Source: Microbacterium karelineae (lineage in GTDB: Bacteria > Actinomycetota > Actinomycetes > Actinomycetales > Microbacteriaceae). Taken from it: a stretch of DNA of 64,000 nucleotides. Numbering within the stretch: the stretch's first letter is position 1; every line of letters begins with the position of its first letter. Made by a program: the position numbers and the translations under genes. Under the pieces are notes generated by a model. It was not told the origin of the DNA and made no database searches. It was given only the letters and a program-made list of their open reading frames with translations. Positions 24,874 through 32,886 of the stretch are shown piece after piece. The stretch spans positions 186,001 to 250,000 of the forward strand of contig NZ_WFIX01000175.1 in NCBI RefSeq assembly GCF_009745985.1, in the 5' to 3' direction.

Positions 24874-25827
24874 TCAGCGGATCGGCCAGGATCCGTCGAT
24901 CGTCTCGCCGGGGGCGATCTTGCCGATCTTGACGAAGTACTGAGAGAGGCTCTCGGCCTGCTCTGCGGCCCACGCGACCTGTGCCTCGTGCAGCTCGGCG
25001 ACGGATCCCGGCAGCTCGGCCGCGTAACGGCGTGCCTGCGCGATCGCGACGCGCCCGGCGGCGATCGCGTCGGCCGAGGCCTCGTGTGCGTCGTCGAGCG
25101 GGACGCCATAGTGCGCGGCGACGATGTCGAGCGTGCGCTTGCCGCGGCGGTAGCGGTCGTGGCGCTTGTCGACGACGAGCGGGTCGACGATCGGCGACGG
25201 ATCCGCGATCGGGGAGATGCCGTGCCGGATCGCCTCGTTCTTGAGCATCGACAGGTCGAACGGCGCGTTGTACGCGACGACGGGGATCCCCGCGGCGAAC
25301 AGGGCGCCGAGCGCCTCGACGATCTCGCCGACGACCTGCCGCGCCGCGCGCCCCTCGGCGCGCGCCCGCTCGGTCGTGATGCCGTGCACGGCGGCTGCCG
25401 CGGCCGGGATCTCGATGCCCGGGTCGGCGAGCCAGTCGTGCGACTCGATGACCTCGCCCGTCTCGTCGAGCACGCCGACGCAGGCCGTGACGATGCGGTC
25501 GTTCGCGACGTCGACGCCCGTGGTCTCGAGGTCGAACACCGCGACGCGCGTGAACAGCCGCCCCGAGACGGGGGCGAAGCCGGCCGTGATGTCGTCGAAT
25601 GCCATGCGGATCTCCTCGGAGGACAGGGGCGGCGCGTCGATCGCCAGGCGACCATCGGCGTCGATGAGCGCGGCGGGCGGCTCGCCGTGATGGGGGACGC
25701 GTGACGCGGATCGGCCGCCGGAGGAGCGACCCTTCGGCGGGCGGGGGATCCATGAGGACCTCTCGCCGGGATGTTCGAGATCCGCCAGCGCGAAGAGCGG
25801 CGGAGGATCGGGCCACGACGTCTTCAT
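24874..25827 (-). CDS. DnaQ-like 3'-5' exonuclease
   Basis: 317 residues from the ATG at 25827. DEDDh exonuclease domain from about residue 92: ExoI VFDLETTGVD, ExoII NAPFDLSML with AYN, ExoIII HEASADAIA with the preceding DDAH. It should degrade DNA or RNA 3' ends; related stand-alone proteins act in repair or RNA turnover. An internal ATG at 25604 has a better Shine-Dalgarno (GAGGAG) and would drop a 75-residue Pro-rich N-terminus whose codon use still looks coding; either start may be used. Confidence 0.85.
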   Translation of the reverse strand: MKTSWPDPPPLFALADLEHPGERSSWIPRPPKGRSSGGRSASRVPHHGEPPAALIDADGRLAIDAPPLSSEEIRMAFDDITAGFAPVSGRLFTRVAVFDLETTGVDVANDRIVTACVGVLDETGEVIESHDWLADPGIEIPAAAAAVHGITTERARAEGRAARQVVGEIVEALGALFAAGIPVVAYNAPFDLSMLKNEAIRHGISPIADPSPIVDPLVVDKRHDRYRRGKRTLDIVAAHYGVPLDDAHEASADAIAAGRVAIAQARRYAAELPGSVAELHEAQVAWAAEQAESLSQYFVKIGKIAPGETIDGSWPIR

Positions 25828-25896
25828 ACCCCTAGAACGTACGGGGCGCCCCCGACATTCGGGGCGCGCCACGCCACATACACTCGGAAGGTGCCC

Positions 25897-26787
25897 GTGC
25901 CGTCTCCCTACGCCGACCAGCTCGATGCGATCCCCGTGACGGAGCGCATCGCCGACGTCGGCGGCGTGCGCACGGCGTACTGGGAGTACGGATCCGCCGA
26001 GGCCGCCGTGACGATCGTCGCGGTGCACGGCTTCCGCGGCGACCACCACGGCCTCGAGCCCGTCGTCGCGCAGATGCCGGAGGTGCGCTGGATCATGCCG
26101 GACCTGCCCGGCTTCGGGGCGACCCCTCCGATCCCCGGCAGCCCCCACGACCTCGCGGCCTACGTCGGCTGGCTCGACGCCTTCGCCCGCGAGGTCGCGC
26201 CGGGGGCGTTCGTCCTCGGGCACTCGTTCGGCTCGATCGTCGCGTCCGCGGCGGTCGCGGGCGGTACGCCCACGCCGCGACTGATCCTCGTGAATCCCAT
26301 CGGCGCGCCCGCGCTCGCGGGCCCGCGTGGTGCCATGACGCGCCTCGCCGTGCTCTACTACCGGCTCGGCGCCTGGCTGCCCGAGCGGCTCGGCACGTGG
26401 CTGCTGCGCACCCGGATCGTCGTGCGGATCATGAGCGTCGCGATGGCGAAGACGCGCGAGAGGCCGCTGCGCCGATGGATCCATGATCAGCACGACCGGT
26501 TCTTCTCGGGATTCAGCGACCGCACGACGCTGCGTCAGGCGTTCGTGACGAGCGTGTCGCACGACGTGCGCGCATCGGCGGGGCGCATCACCCAGCCGAC
26601 GCTGCTCGTCGCCGCCGTGCAGGATGACATCACGCCCATTCGGGCGGAGCGCGAGCTCGCCCGGCTGTTCTCGTCTGCCGAGCTCGTGGAGGTCGACGGC
26701 GTCGGACACCTCATCCACTACGAGAAGCCGCGCGAGGCGGCCGCGGCGATCCGCGCATTCCTCGACGAGTCTTCGTCGCGGTCGTGA
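25897..26787 (+). CDS. Alpha/beta hydrolase
   Basis: 296 residues. Oxyanion HGFRGDHHG, nucleophile elbow GHSFGS, acid in VQDDITP and catalytic histidine in GVGHLIHYEKP make a complete triad. Lid segment about 140-210. The GTG at 25897 has GGAAGG at good distance; a GTG at 25891 would be leaderless with the TACACT hexamer at 25879-25884. Divergent from the exonuclease gene and abutting the convergent Lrp gene. Substrate unknown; esterase or C-C hydrolase. Confidence 0.85.
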   Translation: MPSPYADQLDAIPVTERIADVGGVRTAYWEYGSAEAAVTIVAVHGFRGDHHGLEPVVAQMPEVRWIMPDLPGFGATPPIPGSPHDLAAYVGWLDAFAREVAPGAFVLGHSFGSIVASAAVAGGTPTPRLILVNPIGAPALAGPRGAMTRLAVLYYRLGAWLPERLGTWLLRTRIVVRIMSVAMAKTRERPLRRWIHDQHDRFFSGFSDRTTLRQAFVTSVSHDVRASAGRITQPTLLVAAVQDDITPIRAERELARLFSSAELVEVDGVGHLIHYEKPREAAAAIRAFLDESSSRS

Positions 26788-27249
26788 TCAGGCGCCGGCC
26801 GCGCCCACGGGGATGATCGGCCGGTTCTCGTAGTACGTCTGCAGGACGACCGTCGTGCGCGTGCTCACGTTCGCCGCCAGCCGGATGTCGCGCACGAGGT
26901 CCTCGAGGGCGCGGGGGGAGGGCACCCGCACGAAGAGCATGTAGGCGGCGTCGCCGGCGATCGAATGGCACGCCTCGATCGCGTCGAGGTGCTCGAGGCG
27001 CTCCGGCGCGTTGTCGGGCTGGGCGGGGTCGAGCGGGGCGATCTCGATGAACGCCGACAGGGGCGTGCCGACCTGCTCGGGATCGAGGACCGCCCGATAT
27101 CCGGAGATCACGCCGCGTGTCTCGAGCCGCTTGAGGCGCGACTGCACGGCCGACACCGAGAGCCCGACGGCCTCGGACAGCTGGGAGAGGGTCGCGCGCG
27201 CATCGCGGGAGATCGCGGACAGGATCGCGTGGTCGACAGAGTCATCCAT
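26788..27249 (-). CDS. Lrp/AsnC-family regulator
   Basis: 153 residues: N-terminal winged helix (LSQLSEAVGLSVSAVQSRLKRLE, about 18-42) and C-terminal RAM ligand domain (FIEIAPLD through TTVVLQTYYENRP). Divergent from the DUF6421-threonine aldolase pair across 72 bp containing the palindrome TTCC-N3-GGAA (27278-27288), so it probably controls that pair, perhaps in response to an amino acid. Confidence 0.9.
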   Translation of the reverse strand: MDDSVDHAILSAISRDARATLSQLSEAVGLSVSAVQSRLKRLETRGVISGYRAVLDPEQVGTPLSAFIEIAPLDPAQPDNAPERLEHLDAIEACHSIAGDAAYMLFVRVPSPRALEDLVRDIRLAANVSTRTTVVLQTYYENRPIIPVGAAGA

Positions 27250-27277
27250 GAGTGTAAGAATATCGAGAGAAGCACTG

Positions 27278-27288
27278 TTCCGCAGGAA
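27278..27288. promoter_or_regulatory. Small palindrome in the Lrp/DUF6421 divergent region
   Basis: TTCCGCAGGAA is a 4-3-4 palindrome followed by a second half-site GTTCC at 27291-27295. It lies midway between divergent starts and is a candidate operator for the adjacent Lrp-type protein. Confidence 0.4.
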
Positions 27289-27321
27289 AAGTTCCGGATT
27301 GTCTCACGATCGGAGGTCCCG

Positions 27322-28782
27322 ATGTCCACCATTGCCGCAGGCCGAGCCGCGACGCAGACCATCATCGGCGAGCCGGAGGTCGTCGAGGATGCGTCGCGGG
27401 CGGAGCACAGCGTCGCCTGGGCCCAGCTGAAGGGCGCCGCGATGGCGATCCGCGAGCTGCAGGCGGCCGACGGATCCGTGCCGGACGCCGCACACCACGA
27501 GGCCGCGGCCGAGCTCGTCCACGGGATCCTGTCGGGCATCCGCGCGCTCGCGCCGGCGTTCCCGCACGACGCCGACTACCTCGCGGCGTGCGTCGCGGAC
27601 TTCGAGCGGTGGGCGGCGGGCGGTTTCGGCGTGCCCGACTTCCTCGATTCGCTCACCGCGTTCCAGCCTCAGCGGCACCGCGCCGACGGCATCCGCCACC
27701 TCGTCGTGTTCCCCATGTACACCCAGAACGGTTCCCGCGACCGCCTCGTCGAGGCGCTCATCGTCGAGGGGATCTGGCCGTCGTTCGTCGCCGCTCTCGA
27801 AGCGGGCGCGTACGGCAACGCGATGTTCGTGTCGCTGCGCCTGATCGACTTCACGCCCGGCTACGACACGAACTCGGCCGTCCTGTTCCCCGAGACGGTC
27901 GCGATGCGGGCGGTCCCCGCCTTCACGTGGGGCGCGATCTTCCAGGATCGCGAGGCCGCGCGCTATCGTCGTGTGACGCGCGCGGCGGCCGAGATCACGA
28001 AGCTCGAGCTGCCCGAGCGCGCCGCGGCGATGCTCGACGACCAGGCCCTGACGGAGCGCGCGTTCGTCATGTGGGACATCATCCACGACCGCACCCACAT
28101 GCGCGGCGACCTGCCCTTCGACCCGTTCATGATCAAGCAGCGCATGCCGTTCTTCCTGTACTCGCTCGAGGAGCTGCGCTGCGATCTCACGGCCTTCCGC
28201 GAGTCGGTGTCGATCGAGCGCACGCTGTCCGCGCGGGTCGAGGCGGGGGAGGGGCTCACGGACGACGAGCGCGACATGCTCGCACACGCGCCGCTCGTGC
28301 AGTACGCCGTCATCTTCGACAGGATCTTCCGTTTCGCCCTGACCGGATCGCGCGTGCGCAACTACGACGGCCTCGGCGGGCAGCTGCTGTTCGCGTGGCT
28401 GCACCAGCGCGGCGTCCTGCACTGGACGGACACGCGCCTCGCGTTCGACTGGGAGGGTGTGCCCGACGCCGTGGTGGCGCTCGGCGATGCGATCGAGGAT
28501 CTCTACTGGCGATCGATCGATCGCCCGAAGACCGCGCACTGGCTGGCCGCATACGAGCTCGTCAGCGGGATCGTCACGCCGCACCCGGCTTCCGTCTGGG
28601 CGCAGGGGCTGCCGCGGGATGTGCTGTCCGGCCCGCCGCGGGGCTTCACCGACGCGGTGCTCGACGACGAGTTCCCGCTCTCGATGTTCTTCGAGGCGCT
28701 GCAGAGGAAGATGAAGGCGGTGATCGACTCGACGGTCGGGATCCGAGGGACCGACGACATGGGACGGAACGACGCACGATGA
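27322..28782 (+). CDS. DUF6421 family protein
   Basis: 486 residues, soluble, from an ATG with Shine-Dalgarno GGAGG. It matches the long actinobacterial family DUF6421 in length and wording, including HLVVFPMYTQNGSRDR, VMWDIIHDRTHMRGDLPFDP, IKQRMPFFLYSLEELRCDL and RNYDGLGGQLLFAWLHQ. The H-x3-H in IHDRTHMRG, plus nearby Asp and Glu, could form a metal site. No function is known. Its stop overlaps the threonine aldolase start (ATGA), which ties it to amino acid metabolism. Family name recalled from memory, not searched. Confidence 0.75.
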   Translation: MSTIAAGRAATQTIIGEPEVVEDASRAEHSVAWAQLKGAAMAIRELQAADGSVPDAAHHEAAAELVHGILSGIRALAPAFPHDADYLAACVADFERWAAGGFGVPDFLDSLTAFQPQRHRADGIRHLVVFPMYTQNGSRDRLVEALIVEGIWPSFVAALEAGAYGNAMFVSLRLIDFTPGYDTNSAVLFPETVAMRAVPAFTWGAIFQDREAARYRRVTRAAAEITKLELPERAAAMLDDQALTERAFVMWDIIHDRTHMRGDLPFDPFMIKQRMPFFLYSLEELRCDLTAFRESVSIERTLSARVEAGEGLTDDERDMLAHAPLVQYAVIFDRIFRFALTGSRVRNYDGLGGQLLFAWLHQRGVLHWTDTRLAFDWEGVPDAVVALGDAIEDLYWRSIDRPKTAHWLAAYELVSGIVTPHPASVWAQGLPRDVLSGPPRGFTDAVLDDEFPLSMFFEALQRKMKAVIDSTVGIRGTDDMGRNDAR

Positions 28783-29846
28783 ACCCCCAGCACGACCAGG
28801 CCGTCCGCGGCTTCGCGAGCGACAACTACTCCGGCATCCACCCGGAGGTGCTCGAGGCGATCGCCGCCGCGAACGGCGGCCACCAGTCGGCCTACGGCGA
28901 GGACGCGTACACGGCCCGGCTGCAGGAGGTCATGCGCGCGCACTTCGGGGAGGAGTCGCAGGCGTTCCCCGTGTTCAACGGCACGGGCGCGAACGTCACG
29001 GCGCTGCAGTCGATGCTGCCGCGCTGGGGCGCGGTCATCGCGGCGTCGACGGCGCACATCCACGTCGACGAGGGGGGAGCCCCCGAGAAGATCGGCGGGT
29101 TCAAGCTGCTCACCGTTCCGACCGATGACGGCAAGCTCACGCCGGAGCTGATCGACCGCGAGGCGTGGGGCTGGGGCGACGAGCATCGCGCGCAGCCGCT
29201 GGCCGTCTCGATCACGCAGTCGACCGAGCTGGGAACGCTCTACTCGGTCGATGAGATCCGCGCCATCGCCGCGCACGCACACGAGCGCGGAATGAGGCTG
29301 CATCTCGACGGCGCGCGCCTGTCGAATGCGGCCGCGGCGCTCGGAGTCCCGCTGCGGGAGTTCACCCGTGACGCGGGCGTCGACGTGGTCAGCTGCGGTG
29401 GCACGAAGAACGGCGCCATGATCGGAGAGGCCGTCGTCGTCCTGAATCCGGACGCGTCGACGGGACTGCAGTTCTCGCGGAAGTTCAACATGCAGCTGGC
29501 CTCGAAGATGCGGTTCGTGTCGGCCCAGCTCATCGCGCTGTTCGAGGGTGATCTGTGGCTGCGCAACGCCCACCACGCGAATGCGATGGCCGTGCGGCTG
29601 CGCGCGGCGGTCGAGGCCGGCATCGCCGACGGGGCGATCCGCGGCGTCGAGTTCACACAGGAGACGCAGGCGAACGGCGTCTTCGCCACGCTTCCGGACG
29701 GAGTCGCGGACGCGCTGCGTGAGTCGTTCCGCTTCTATGACTGGGACGCGTCGCGGAACGAGGTGCGGTGGATGTGCAGCTTCGACACCCAGGAGGCCGA
29801 CGTCGACGCGTTCGTCGCGGAGCTCGCCCGCCTCACCACCCGCTGA
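28779..29846 (+). CDS. ltaE: Low-specificity threonine aldolase (beta-eliminating lyase family)
   Basis: 355 residues, PLP fold-type I. Motifs: GFASDNYSGIHPEVLEA, the YGED(AY) loop, HIHVDEGGAP, LHLDGARLSNAA and the PLP lysine in VDVVSCGGTKNGAMIGEAV. Splits threonine (and allo-threonine) to glycine and acetaldehyde; related members act on other beta-hydroxy amino acids. Translationally coupled to the DUF6421 gene and bracketed by two Lrp/AsnC regulators. Confidence 0.9.
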   Translation: MNPQHDQAVRGFASDNYSGIHPEVLEAIAAANGGHQSAYGEDAYTARLQEVMRAHFGEESQAFPVFNGTGANVTALQSMLPRWGAVIAASTAHIHVDEGGAPEKIGGFKLLTVPTDDGKLTPELIDREAWGWGDEHRAQPLAVSITQSTELGTLYSVDEIRAIAAHAHERGMRLHLDGARLSNAAAALGVPLREFTRDAGVDVVSCGGTKNGAMIGEAVVVLNPDASTGLQFSRKFNMQLASKMRFVSAQLIALFEGDLWLRNAHHANAMAVRLRAAVEAGIADGAIRGVEFTQETQANGVFATLPDGVADALRESFRFYDWDASRNEVRWMCSFDTQEADVDAFVAELARLTTR

Positions 29847-29853
29847 GGGGCGG

Positions 29854-30333
29854 TCAGCGCCGCGGCTCGCCGCGGGCGATCTCCATGAGGCCCGAGACGC
29901 GGTAGGGGATCGACTCGCTCATGACGAGGCGCGTCTCCGAGCGCTCGATGCCGCCGATCGCGAGGATCCGCGCGTCGACGTCGAAGAGGTGTCGGGCGTC
30001 GCGGCACGCGACGAGCGCGATGAAGTCGACCTGGCCGGAGACGCCGTGCACCTGCAGGATCTCGGGGACGCGCCGCAGCTCCTCGACGATGCTCGGCAGC
30101 CGGGTCTGGTCGACGCCGATCGAGATGAAGGCCTGCAGGGGGAAGCCGAGGGCCGAGGGGGAGATCGAGCGCTCGAACGACTGGAACACGCCCGCCTGGT
30201 CGAGGCGCGACATGCGGGCCTGCACCGTGTTGCGCGACATGCGCAGCTTCTCGGCGAGCGCCACGACCGTCGCGCGCGGGTCGGCGGCGAGCGCGGAGAT
30301 CAGCTCGAGGTCGACGTGATCGAGGGTGGCCAT
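29854..30333 (-). CDS. Lrp/AsnC-family regulator
   Basis: 159 residues from ATG 30333 (frame open further, but a TAGCGT hexamer, complement of 30342-30347, sits 8 nt upstream, suggesting a leaderless start). Winged helix with EKLRMSRNTVQARMSRLD and RAM domain with FIALVACRD. The stop lies 7 bp from the convergent threonine aldolase stop. Only distantly similar to the regulator at 26788-27249, so not a recent duplication. Confidence 0.9.
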   Translation of the reverse strand: MATLDHVDLELISALAADPRATVVALAEKLRMSRNTVQARMSRLDQAGVFQSFERSISPSALGFPLQAFISIGVDQTRLPSIVEELRRVPEILQVHGVSGQVDFIALVACRDARHLFDVDARILAIGGIERSETRLVMSESIPYRVSGLMEIARGEPRR

Positions 30334-30366
30334 AGTGCGAGACGCTACCACCAGGGATGACCTGTC

Positions 30367-30382
30367 GAACATCATTATGTTC
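30367..30382. promoter_or_regulatory. Palindrome upstream of the second Lrp gene
   Basis: GAACAT-N4-ATGTTC, an AT-rich inverted repeat standing out in GC-rich DNA, 34 bp ahead of the Lrp start and about 20 bp upstream of its -10. Candidate autoregulatory operator. Confidence 0.45.
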
Positions 30383-30453
30383 AAGTGTTACCGGATCGAC
30401 TGGGCGCCATGGTCAGCCGTATGCCAGAACGCGGCACGTACCGCGCGATCGCA

Positions 30454-31017
30454 TCAGGATCCGTTGTAGCCGATCACACGCAGATCGGATCCCGTGAGCT
30501 CGATGATCTGCTGGGATCCGTTGGCGATGCGCTCGCCCGCCCGGGGGAGGCGTCCCTCGGAGGCGTGGCGCAGCACACGGCTGATCAGCCCGCCGTGCGC
30601 GACGGCGATCGCCGGTGCGTCTCCGGCCTCGTCTGCGATCTCGCGGAGCGTCGCGAGGGCACGGTCGAGCACCTCCTCGTTCGTCTCCGCCTCCGGCACG
30701 TCGACGCCGCCGGGGAAGCGCTCCCAGTACTCGGTCGCGAACATGCCCTCGGCGACGCCGTAGCCGCGCTCGCGCAGGCCGCCGCGCAGCGCGGGCTCGC
30801 CGAGGCCGATCGCGCGGCCGATGATCTCGGCCGTCTCCTGGGCGCGCAGCAGCGGGCTCGCGTACAGCCGCGCGTAGTCACCCCCGCGCAGGGCCGCCGC
30901 GGCGGCGTGCGCCTGCGTGCGGCCCGTGTCGTTGAGGGGGATGTCACTGTGTCCCTGGACCCGCCCCTCGCGGTTCCATTCCGTCTCACCATGGCGCACG
31001 AGAGCGATGATCGTCAC
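30454..31017 (-). CDS. Histidine phosphatase family protein (phosphoglycerate mutase-like)
   Basis: 187 residues from GTG 31017, with a TAGGCT hexamer (complement of 31025-31030) 7 nt upstream. Motifs: LVRHGETEWN with the catalytic histidine, SPLLRAQETAE, and the second histidine in AVAHGGLISRVL. The family covers mutases, acid phosphatases and nucleotide or sugar phosphatases; the short length and lack of a mutase-specific extension favour a phosphatase. Substrate unknown. Confidence 0.88.
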   Translation of the reverse strand: MTIIALVRHGETEWNREGRVQGHSDIPLNDTGRTQAHAAAAALRGGDYARLYASPLLRAQETAEIIGRAIGLGEPALRGGLRERGYGVAEGMFATEYWERFPGGVDVPEAETNEEVLDRALATLREIADEAGDAPAIAVAHGGLISRVLRHASEGRLPRAGERIANGSQQIIELTGSDLRVIGYNGS

Positions 31018-31056
31018 GCGGATGAGCCTATCGGGAGCTGGTGACCTGCCCTGCAC

Positions 31057-31932
31057 TCAGCCGCGAGTCGGCAGCTCCTCGGCGAAGCGGGAGAGGATCT
31101 GGGTCGCGCCGCCGTTGATCTTCACAGTCGCGCGCGCGTCGGCCTTCGTCGCCCCACGATTGACGATGATGACGGGCAGGCGCCGGCGTCGCGCGCGCTC
31201 GACGAGCCGGATCCCGCTGTTGACGACGAGGGACGACCCGGCGACGACGAGCGCGTCCGACGCGCGGACGATCTGCTCGGCCTCGCGGAACTTCTCGGCC
31301 GGGATGAACTCGCCGAAGAAGACGACATCGGGCTTGAGCAGCCCGCCGCAGACCGTGCAATCGGGGACGACGAAGTCGAGATCGGCGTCGGGGGCGACGT
31401 CGCCGTCGGGGCCGAGGGGCACGTTCTCGGGGATCGAGATCCAGGGGTTCTCGCGCTCGATGCGCTCCCCGATGTCGCGGCGGTCGAACACCTGGAAGCA
31501 CACGGTGCAGAACACGCGGCGCATCGTGCCGTGCAGCTCGACGACGCGCGAGGATCCCGCCCGCAGGTGCAGCCCGTCGACGTTCTGGGTCGCGATGCCC
31601 GTGACCACGCCGGCCCGCTCGAGCGACGCGAGCGCCTCATGCCCGCGGTTGGGCTCGGCCGCGGTGAAGGCGCGCCACCCGAGGTGCGAGCCGACCCAGT
31701 ACCGCCGCCGCGACTCCTCGTCCGAGAGGAACATCTGCGCCGTCATGGGCGAGCGCTTGGGGGCCCCTTCGCCGCGATAGTCGGGGATCCCGGAATCGGT
31801 CGACACGCCGGCCCCCGTGACGACGGAGATCCGCCGCCCCGCGAGCTCGTCGAGCGCGCGGTCGACCTCGGCGGAGACGTCGGGATCGGAGGAGGCACGC
31901 GTGTTCGACACGGTCTCGATCTTAGGGCGCAT
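31057..31932 (-). CDS. cobB: Sir2-family NAD-dependent protein deacylase
   Basis: 291 residues. Sirtuin motifs: GAGVSTDSGIPDYRG, TQNVDGLH, catalytic histidine in ELHGTM, zinc cysteines in CTVCF and CTVCGG, and GSSLVVNSG. Removes acyl groups from lysines using NAD. Start ATG at 31932, divergent from the methyltransferase gene with about 34 bp between starts. Lies 39 bp upstream of the phosphatase gene on the same strand. Confidence 0.93.
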   Translation of the reverse strand: MRPKIETVSNTRASSDPDVSAEVDRALDELAGRRISVVTGAGVSTDSGIPDYRGEGAPKRSPMTAQMFLSDEESRRRYWVGSHLGWRAFTAAEPNRGHEALASLERAGVVTGIATQNVDGLHLRAGSSRVVELHGTMRRVFCTVCFQVFDRRDIGERIERENPWISIPENVPLGPDGDVAPDADLDFVVPDCTVCGGLLKPDVVFFGEFIPAEKFREAEQIVRASDALVVAGSSLVVNSGIRLVERARRRRLPVIIVNRGATKADARATVKINGGATQILSRFAEELPTRG

Positions 31933-31966
31933 GCGGACCCTCAGCGTCTGCTGGGAGGATGGCGGG

Positions 31967-32845
31967 ATGCACCTCGAACGGATCGACGACCCGGACGACC
32001 CGCGTCTCGCCGACTACCGCGACCTCACCGATGTCGCGCTGCGACGCGTGCTCGAGCCGGAGGGCGGGCTGTACATGGCCGAGTCGGCGAAGGTGCTCGC
32101 CCGCGCCCTCCGCGCCGGCCACGAGCCCAGATCGGTCCTGACCGCCGAGAAGTGGCTCGCCGACGTCGAGGAGTGCCTCGCGGGGCGCGACACGCCCGTC
32201 TACGTCGTCCCCGACGCCGTCGCGGAGCGGGTCACGGGCTACACGGTGCATCGCGGCATGCTCGCGGCGATGCACCGGCCAGAGCTGCCGGCCGTCGCCG
32301 ACGTGCTGCGCGGTGCCCGCACGGTGCTCGTGCTGGACGGACTCGTCGACCACACGAACGTCGGGTGCTCTAAAGAGTCCACGCCGAAGCCCCGGCGAAG
32401 AAGGATCGCGGTGCTCGAGAACTTGGTCGATCACGCCAACGTTGGCAGCGCTTTCCGCAACGCTGCGGCCCTCGGTGTGGACGGAGTGCTCATCACTCCA
32501 GCCTGCGCCGACCCACTCTATCGTCGGGCCGTCAAGACGAGCATGGGCAACGTCTTCAACGTGCCATGGACACGAGGCCCGAAGATGCCGGAGATGCTTG
32601 AGACGCTCAAGGCCGACGGGTACACGACGGTGGCTTTCACTCTCTCGAACGACTCGATCACGCTCGACGAGTTGGTTGAGCGTGACCTCCCCGCGATCGC
32701 GATGATCTTCGGCACAGAGGGTGCTGGCGTGGAACCTCGGACGGCCAAGCAAGTCGATCTGCGGGTGAAGATCCCGATGGCAGATGGCGTCGACTCGCTG
32801 AACGTGGCAGCGGCGACGGCCGTGGTGTTCTATGCGACGCGGTAG
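31967..32845 (+). CDS. TrmH/SpoU-type rRNA 2'-O-methyltransferase, chimeric host-island gene
   Basis: 292 residues with Shine-Dalgarno GGAGG. Residues 1-132 are host sequence (high GC, N-terminal substrate domain). At codon 130 the motif NVG marks the island border; a 13-residue linker (CSKESTPKPRRRR) and an island-borne C-terminal half follow, in frame. Motif 1 therefore occurs twice: VLDGLVDHTNVG (host) and VLENLVDHANVGSAFRN (island). Motif 2 FGTEGAGVEP and motif 3 IPMADGVDSLNVA are intact, so SAM binding through the trefoil knot could be kept. The island half has visibly lower GC and different codons. The displaced host 3' end is at 38808-39269. Activity of the chimera is untested. Confidence 0.85.
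   Translation: MHLERIDDPDDPRLADYRDLTDVALRRVLEPEGGLYMAESAKVLARALRAGHEPRSVLTAEKWLADVEECLAGRDTPVYVVPDAVAERVTGYTVHRGMLAAMHRPELPAVADVLRGARTVLVLDGLVDHTNVGCSKESTPKPRRRRIAVLENLVDHANVGSAFRNAAALGVDGVLITPACADPLYRRAVKTSMGNVFNVPWTRGPKMPEMLETLKADGYTTVAFTLSNDSITLDELVERDLPAIAMIFGTEGAGVEPRTAKQVDLRVKIPMADGVDSLNVAAATAVVFYATR
32357..32364 (+). repeat. Left 8-bp repeat at the island border
   Basis: AACGTCGG, encoding Asn-Val-Gly of methyltransferase motif 1, is repeated at 38808-38815 in the same reading phase. Joining left and right at this repeat restores one uninterrupted 283-residue host gene reading VDHTNVGAAFRGAAGLG. Confidence 0.85.
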
Positions 32846-32886
32846 TCATGGTTGAAAGTGTCAGGAAAGCGAGAGGAACCTAACGA

